Positions 60,178 to 64,000 of a stretch of 64,000 bases of DNA are shown here, piece by piece. Location: NCBI GenBank assembly GCA_963737225.1, contig CAVTSA010000017.1, positions 62,001 to 126,000 on the forward strand. The letters run 5' to 3'. The stretch's first letter is position 1; every line of letters starts with the position of its first letter. The notes beneath the pieces are model-generated. The model searched no databases. It worked only from the letters and a program-made list of their open reading frames with translations, and had not been told where the DNA came from. The stretch is from CAVTSA01 sp963737225 (GTDB taxonomy: Bacteria > Chloroflexota > Dormibacteria > Dormibacterales > Dormibacteraceae). A program made the position numbers and the translations under genes.

Positions 60178-61068
60178 TCAGCCGCTCCGCACCGAGCGTC
60201 CGGCGCCGGCGCGTACCAGGCGCGGGAGCCCGCTCCCCAGGTAGGCCAGGAAGACCAGCGCCACGATGAAGAAGCTCACCGGCCACACGTGTCCATGGGG
60301 CGGCCAGCTCACGCTGTCGTACGCGAGCACCACCCCCACCGCGACCGCCAGCACGGCCAGGACGGCAGCCCCGGCCATGGCGACGCCGGGGTGCCGGGTC
60401 AGCCGCAGGGCGGTCGCCGCCGGCCCGATGAGCAGCGCCGTCGAGAGCACCGAGCCGATGGTGACCGCCGAGAGCGACACCGTGAGTGCCAGCACCAGGA
60501 GGTACACCAGGCCCACCGACCGCACCGGGATGCCACGCGCGGCGGCGATCTCGGGACTGATCGAGGAGAGCAGCAGGACCCGGTAGAGCACCAGCACCAG
60601 CCCCACGCAGACCACTGACAGCCCGATCAGCACCGGGAGCAGGCTGGTGTCGACCACGAACAGCGAGCCGAACAGGATCTGGACCGGGGCGCCCGTGGTG
60701 CTGGTCAGCGTCGTCCCCAGGTAGAGGAACAGCGCGGCCAGGCCGGTCGCCGCGCCGAGGACGATGCCTGTCGCCACGTCCCGTCCTCGGGGCAGGCGCA
60801 GCCCGAGGAGTTCGAGCGCCCCGGCCGCGGCCAAGCCGAGCGCGGCGAAGCCCCAGAACGGGTTGACGCCGACCAGGTAGGCGCCCGAGCCTCCGGTGGT
60901 GCTGACGTCGGCCAGCGCATGGCCGGCGAACGATTGCGCGCGCAGCACCGTGAAGACGCCCGCGCAGGCCGAGGCGGCGGCGACCACGCAGCCCGCCACC
61001 AGGGCGGTCCGGACCACGGCACTCTGGGCGAAGCCGGGCGCGAAGAGAAAGGTGAGCACGGTACTCAT
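60178..61068 (-). CDS. Zinc/manganese ABC transporter permease, first subunit
   Basis: ABC-3-family membrane subunit, 296 residues, with about nine helices. LRAQSFAGHALADVSTTGGS, LLRLPRGRDVATGIVLG and RVLLLSSISPEIAAARGIPV mark the family. It begins ten bases after the ATPase stop. Its partner is encoded immediately downstream, sharing only the fold, so the two are old paralogues and not a recent duplication. Confidence 0.88.
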   Translation of the reverse strand: MSTVLTFLFAPGFAQSAVVRTALVAGCVVAAASACAGVFTVLRAQSFAGHALADVSTTGGSGAYLVGVNPFWGFAALGLAAAGALELLGLRLPRGRDVATGIVLGAATGLAALFLYLGTTLTSTTGAPVQILFGSLFVVDTSLLPVLIGLSVVCVGLVLVLYRVLLLSSISPEIAAARGIPVRSVGLVYLLVLALTVSLSAVTIGSVLSTALLIGPAATALRLTRHPGVAMAGAAVLAVLAVAVGVVLAYDSVSWPPHGHVWPVSFFIVALVFLAYLGSGLPRLVRAGAGRSVRSG

Positions 61069-61078
61069 GCCGGGTGCG

Positions 61079-61936
61079 TCATCCAGGGGAGGCCTGGTCC
61101 AGCTCCGGGTCGCAGTGACCACCTTCCAGTCTCCCGCCGCTGCCGGCCAGCACCACGTAACGGCCGCCGGCGCGCACGACGTCCACCCGCTCGCGGTAGA
61201 GCTCGCTCAGGACGTCCGAGCGCACCACCTCCTGGACGGTTCCGCTCGCCGCCCGGCCCTGGGCCAGGTAGACGATCCGATCCATCGCATCCAGCAGCGG
61301 GTTCATGTCGTGCGCCGAGAGGAGGACCGAGATCCCCTCCGTCTCCACGATCCTTCGCAGCGCCGCCACCACCTCCCGCTGACTGCGCAGGTCGAGGTTC
61401 GCCAGCGGCTCGTCGAGCAGCAGCAGGCGGGGGCGCCCGATCAACGCGGTCGCCAGCAGGACGCGCTGCTGCTCACCCCCGGAGAGGGCGCCGACCCGCC
61501 GGTCGGCGAACCGGAGCGCGTCCACTTGGGCCAGCGCCTCGTCCACCCGGCGCCGCCGGGCGCGAGTCGGCAGCGGCAGGCCGAGGCGGTGACCGTCGAG
61601 GCCCAGACCCACCAGGTCACGGGCGCGTATCGGGGCATCGGGGTCGAGCTGCATCTTCTGGGGCACGTAGCCGACCAGGCGCTGACGCGGCTGCCGCGGG
61701 CGTCCTTCCACCAGAACGCGCCCGCTGCCGGCGGGAAGCTGGCCCAGGATGACCTTGAAGAGCGTCGTCTTGCCTGCGCCGTTGGAGCCGATAAGACCCG
61801 CGAAGGTCCCCGGTGCGAGGGTGAAATCGACGTCACGCAGCACCTGGTGGCCGCCCAGCGTCACGCCCAGGTTCACCACCTGCAGGGTCGGCGTTCTTTG
61901 CTCGATCACCGTCAACGCTCTCAGCATCGCAGGCAT
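61079..61936 (-). CDS. znuC: Zinc/manganese ABC transporter ATP-binding subunit
   Basis: 285-residue ATPase. Walker A is GSNGAGKTT, Q-loop VGYVPQKMQLD, signature LSGGEQQRVLLATALI, Walker B LLLLDEPLANLD and switch LSAHDM. The C-terminal ~35 residues extend beyond the usual end and include QEVVRSDVLSELYRERV. The start codon overlaps the stop of the binding-protein gene (TGATG), so it is coupled. It powers metal import with the two permeases. Confidence 0.9.
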   Translation of the reverse strand: MPAMLRALTVIEQRTPTLQVVNLGVTLGGHQVLRDVDFTLAPGTFAGLIGSNGAGKTTLFKVILGQLPAGSGRVLVEGRPRQPRQRLVGYVPQKMQLDPDAPIRARDLVGLGLDGHRLGLPLPTRARRRRVDEALAQVDALRFADRRVGALSGGEQQRVLLATALIGRPRLLLLDEPLANLDLRSQREVVAALRRIVETEGISVLLSAHDMNPLLDAMDRIVYLAQGRAASGTVQEVVRSDVLSELYRERVDVVRAGGRYVVLAGSGGRLEGGHCDPELDQASPG

Positions 61937-62853
61937 CAGAGATGCTGCGTGGAGGTCCCGTCGTCGAGCGCGTTCTGCAGGGCACGGGTCTCGGCGAGCA
62001 TCCAGGTCTGGTACGTGTAGGCGAGAGGCATGGTCTCGTAGACCCCGACGACGGGCACTCGGCTCTGCCCGGCGATGGCGAGGAAGGTTTCGGTCACGGA
62101 GTCGGTGACCTGCTGGTTGTAGAGGAACGCCTTCACCTGATGCTGCCGCAGCAGGTTCTCCTCCAGCGTCACGCTCTGCGGAGACAGGTCGACACCGTTC
62201 ATGACGTCCGCCTGCAGCTCCCAGGGGGTCTTGTCGTCGAGACCCGCGGCCTGGAGCAGATAGTCCGGCACCGGTTCGGTGACCGCCACCGGTGCACCGG
62301 CGTTCCGGGAGGCCAGCTCGGCGATGGCCTGATGCCACGGATCAAGCGACCTGTCGAACGACTGCACGTTGTGCTGGAAGTAGGAAGCGTGCGCAGGCTG
62401 CAGCGCGGACAGCTCCTGCCCGATCCGCTTCGCGACCGCGGGCATCGTGCTCGGTTCGTACCAAAGGTGCGGGTTGGGCGTCGAGTCGGGAAGGCCGAGA
62501 ACCCGCTGGACGTCGATCACCCGCCGGCTCGAGCTGGTGGCGGACTTCTCGATCTGGGTCATGAAGTCGTCGTAGCCGACTCCGTTTTGCACCACCAGCT
62601 GTGCCCGCCCCACCTCCTCCGCGACGGCGGCGCTGGCCTCGAAGGTGTGCGGGTCGGTGTTGGGGTTGCTCATGATCGCCGTCACGTCGATATACCGTCC
62701 ACCTATCTGCGACAGCACGTTGGCGTACTCGTTCTCCGCGCCGACGCCCTGGATCCGACCCGAACCTCCGGGTCCGGATTGGGGCCCGCAGGCCGCGGCG
62801 AGCAGAGCCGTCACCGCAAGCAGCGTGGCAACCAGAAGACGGTGTCTGAGCAC
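61936..62853 (-). CDS. znuA: Zinc/manganese ABC transporter substrate-binding lipoprotein
   Basis: Cluster A-I (ZnuA/PsaA/TroA) binding protein, 305 residues. A lipoprotein signal (LLVATLLAVTALLAAAC) anchors it. Metal ligands are probably His in SNPNTDPHTFEAS, His in NPHLWYEPS and a later Glu/Asp, with the family helix LDPWHQAIAELASR. There is no long His/Asp-rich loop, which some zinc-specific members carry. GTG at 62853 follows a TATCAT -10 box by seven bases and lies beside a Zur-type operator. First gene of the operon. Confidence 0.9.
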   Translation of the reverse strand: MLRHRLLVATLLAVTALLAAACGPQSGPGGSGRIQGVGAENEYANVLSQIGGRYIDVTAIMSNPNTDPHTFEASAAVAEEVGRAQLVVQNGVGYDDFMTQIEKSATSSSRRVIDVQRVLGLPDSTPNPHLWYEPSTMPAVAKRIGQELSALQPAHASYFQHNVQSFDRSLDPWHQAIAELASRNAGAPVAVTEPVPDYLLQAAGLDDKTPWELQADVMNGVDLSPQSVTLEENLLRQHQVKAFLYNQQVTDSVTETFLAIAGQSRVPVVGVYETMPLAYTYQTWMLAETRALQNALDDGTSTQHL

Positions 62854-62876
62854 GTTGAGAATGATAACGATTCTCA
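62854..62876 (-). promoter_or_regulatory. Zur-type operator over the leaderless promoter of znuA
   Basis: TGAGAAT (62856-62862), a seven-base spacer and ATTCTCA (62870-62876) form a 21-bp inverted repeat like actinobacterial Zur/FurB boxes. Read on the minus strand it contains TATCAT (62866-62861), a -10 box seven bases before the GTG of znuA. A bound repressor would cover the promoter. Confidence 0.75.
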
Positions 62877-62922
62877 CTCACTCTGCGCGTAGCTTTGCAC
62901 CACGCGGTCGCGTTTCTTTTCC

Positions 62923-63786
62923 ATGAGGGGTGATCGCCGCGTCGTCGCGGCCCTCGCGGCCATCGCCGCCGGCACGCTGCTGCTCCTCGCCGGCTGTGGA
63001 AGCTCCCCTTCCACCGCCCACACCGAAACCCCCACCGGCGCGACGCGGGAGGCCGTCCTGCGGACGGTCGAGAGCGCCTTCTTCAGCTCTACCGGCGACT
63101 CCCCCGAACTCCGGCTGTCGAGCCTCGAAGAGGTCGCGAGAGGATCCTCGAACTGGGCCCGGACCACGTTCGGAGCCACCCGCAGCGCACCTTCCGACAC
63201 CCGCCAGGCGCTCGCCGGGGGGCATGACCAGGGTCTGCTCAGCCAGGCCGGGGCCGGGGCCTGGACCTGGCTCGGGTACCTCGCTCCGGGCCCCGCGTCC
63301 TGCCGCAGCGTCGGGCGGTCGATCCCGGGGGGCGCGGCGCGGCTGCTCGGCCTGCCGCCGGTGTGCGCCGGAGTCCCGACTCCGAGTGCATCACCGCTCG
63401 GCGCCCCCAGCAGCGGGGTTTCGGACACCACGCTGACCAGCGGCGACGAGGCGACCATGCTGAGCATCTTCGTGACCACCAAGAACTCGGGTCCCACCGG
63501 CCAGATAGTGACGCCGACCACGATCAAGGTCAGCGCGTCGGCGCCGCCGCTCGCGGCCCTGGTCTCAGGTGGCGAGTGGGCGATGGTCACCTACGTACCG
63601 GCGCCGGGAGCGCCCGAGCCGCTGACCAGGATGCAGCTGCAGGACGGAGCCGGCACCGCCTTCTTTCTGGAGGCGGAGGGACATGGCTGGGCGCTGCGCG
63701 GGCTCGCCGGGCAGCCGTTCTGCAGCGGGGCCAAGACCGCCCAGGTCCCGCCTGCGGTCCTCACCCTCTGGGGCCACCCGTGCTGA
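62923..63786 (+). CDS. Secreted lipoprotein of unknown function
   Basis: 287 residues. VVAALAAIAAGTLLLLAGC is a lipoprotein signal with an LAGC lipobox. The mature part has no recognised domain: a charged helix region (RSSLEEVARGSSNWARTTFG is close to residues 65-85), a Ser/Pro-rich stretch near residue 150 and two late cysteines (QPFCSGA and the terminal HPC). It is divergent from znuA across about 70 bases that include the Zur operator, so it might be under the same control, though the operator overlaps only the znuA promoter. Ends 45 bases before a paired palindrome. Confidence 0.6.
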   Translation: MRGDRRVVAALAAIAAGTLLLLAGCGSSPSTAHTETPTGATREAVLRTVESAFFSSTGDSPELRLSSLEEVARGSSNWARTTFGATRSAPSDTRQALAGGHDQGLLSQAGAGAWTWLGYLAPGPASCRSVGRSIPGGAARLLGLPPVCAGVPTPSASPLGAPSSGVSDTTLTSGDEATMLSIFVTTKNSGPTGQIVTPTTIKVSASAPPLAALVSGGEWAMVTYVPAPGAPEPLTRMQLQDGAGTAFFLEAEGHGWALRGLAGQPFCSGAKTAQVPPAVLTLWGHPC

Positions 63787-63831
63787 GTCTGAGGCCCAGG
63801 GCCGAGCCGGCCGCGGAGATTGCAAAGGCGC

Positions 63832-63887
63832 GATTGGTGCACCAATTGCCTATTCCGAACAGCGCAATTGGGTGATTGGTGCACCAA
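63832..63887. repeat. 42-bp-spaced palindrome pair TTGGTGCACCAA, second locus
   Basis: GATTGGTGCACCAA occurs at 63832 and 63874, offset exactly 42. The first copy extends to the near-palindrome GGCGCG-ATTGGTGCACCAAT-TGCC. Between the copies AATTGC and GCAATT can also pair. The core is the same as at 39022 and 39064. It follows a lipoprotein gene and precedes the end of a possible minus-strand gene. Confidence 0.8.
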
Positions 63888-63939
63888 CGGCCGACTCCGA
63901 GAGCGTTGGGGGACCCGGTCGGGTCGAGGGTCGTTGCGT

Positions 63940-64000
63940 CTACGTTCGTTGCCCGTCGGGAGCGAGGAGCTCCTCCACCAGACGGTGGACGCGAACCTCG
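63940..64000 (-). CDS. Possible C-terminal fragment of a gene continuing beyond the window
   Basis: On the minus strand an open frame enters at the window edge and reads EVRVHRLVEELLAPDGQRT before TAG at 63940-63942. Nineteen residues are too few to identify. The charged helix-like composition and the palindrome pair on its 3' side (as at other convergent junctions) make a real gene end plausible. Confidence 0.3.
   Translation of the reverse strand, partial: EVRVHRLVEELLAPDGQRT

Overview
The window is a 64 kb stretch of high-GC bacterial chromosome. Three things point to a Terrabacteria-type lineage such as Actinomycetota, Chloroflexota or Dormibacterota: an Lsr2-type DNA-binding domain, a split cytochrome b6/subunit IV complex, and many promoters whose -10 box lies 6-10 bases before a start codon (leaderless transcripts). 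The phylum cannot be settled from sequence alone. No insertion sequence, CRISPR array, rRNA or tRNA was seen.

Region 1 (about 1-42,800) is mostly a surface-polysaccharide locus. It encodes two nucleotide-sugar dehydrogenases, several NAD-dependent epimerases, a complete dTDP-rhamnose set (rmlA, rmlB, rmlC, rmlD on mixed strands), GT2 and GT4 glycosyltransferases, six SAM-dependent methyltransferases, two multi-span GT-C-like proteins, a Wzm/Wzt ABC exporter, a Wzx-like flippase and a polyprenyl-phosphate sugar transferase. Embedded in it are a universal stress protein, glutamate racemase, a pair of secreted enzymes (GH25 lysozyme and C39-like peptidase) that share a seven-repeat lectin-like propeller, a Y-family polymerase that has lost its catalytic carboxylates, and a DEDD exonuclease joined to the flippase/sugar transferase operon.

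Region 2 (about 42,900-51,400) holds a Rieske/cytochrome b6/subunit IV operon, an ERCC4 nuclease fused to an Lsr2-like domain behind a cellulose-synthase-like glycosyltransferase, thioredoxin, type I glutamine synthetase and a UPF0104/YkoP-like pair. Region 3 (about 51,400-64,000) holds an APH-family kinase, a GAF-PucR/CdaR regulator, recQ, an ABC exporter half-transporter, lipoproteins and a five-gene zinc-uptake operon (binding protein, ATPase, two permeases, Zur-like repressor) with a Zur-type operator over its -10 box.

The most unusual signal is not a gene. Six places carry two copies of a short palindromic unit, and the two centres are always exactly 42 bp apart (four turns of B-DNA). 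The palindrome differs from place to place, although two sites 25 kb apart share TTGGTGCACCAA. Four of the six lie between the 3' ends of convergent genes, one lies upstream of recQ, and one is inside a coding linker. Four genes carry one-base frame breaks, in murI, a GT-C-like protein, a lipoprotein and cytochrome b. In at least three of the four the intact protein resumes in the next frame, so draft-sequence errors are as likely as real pseudogenes.
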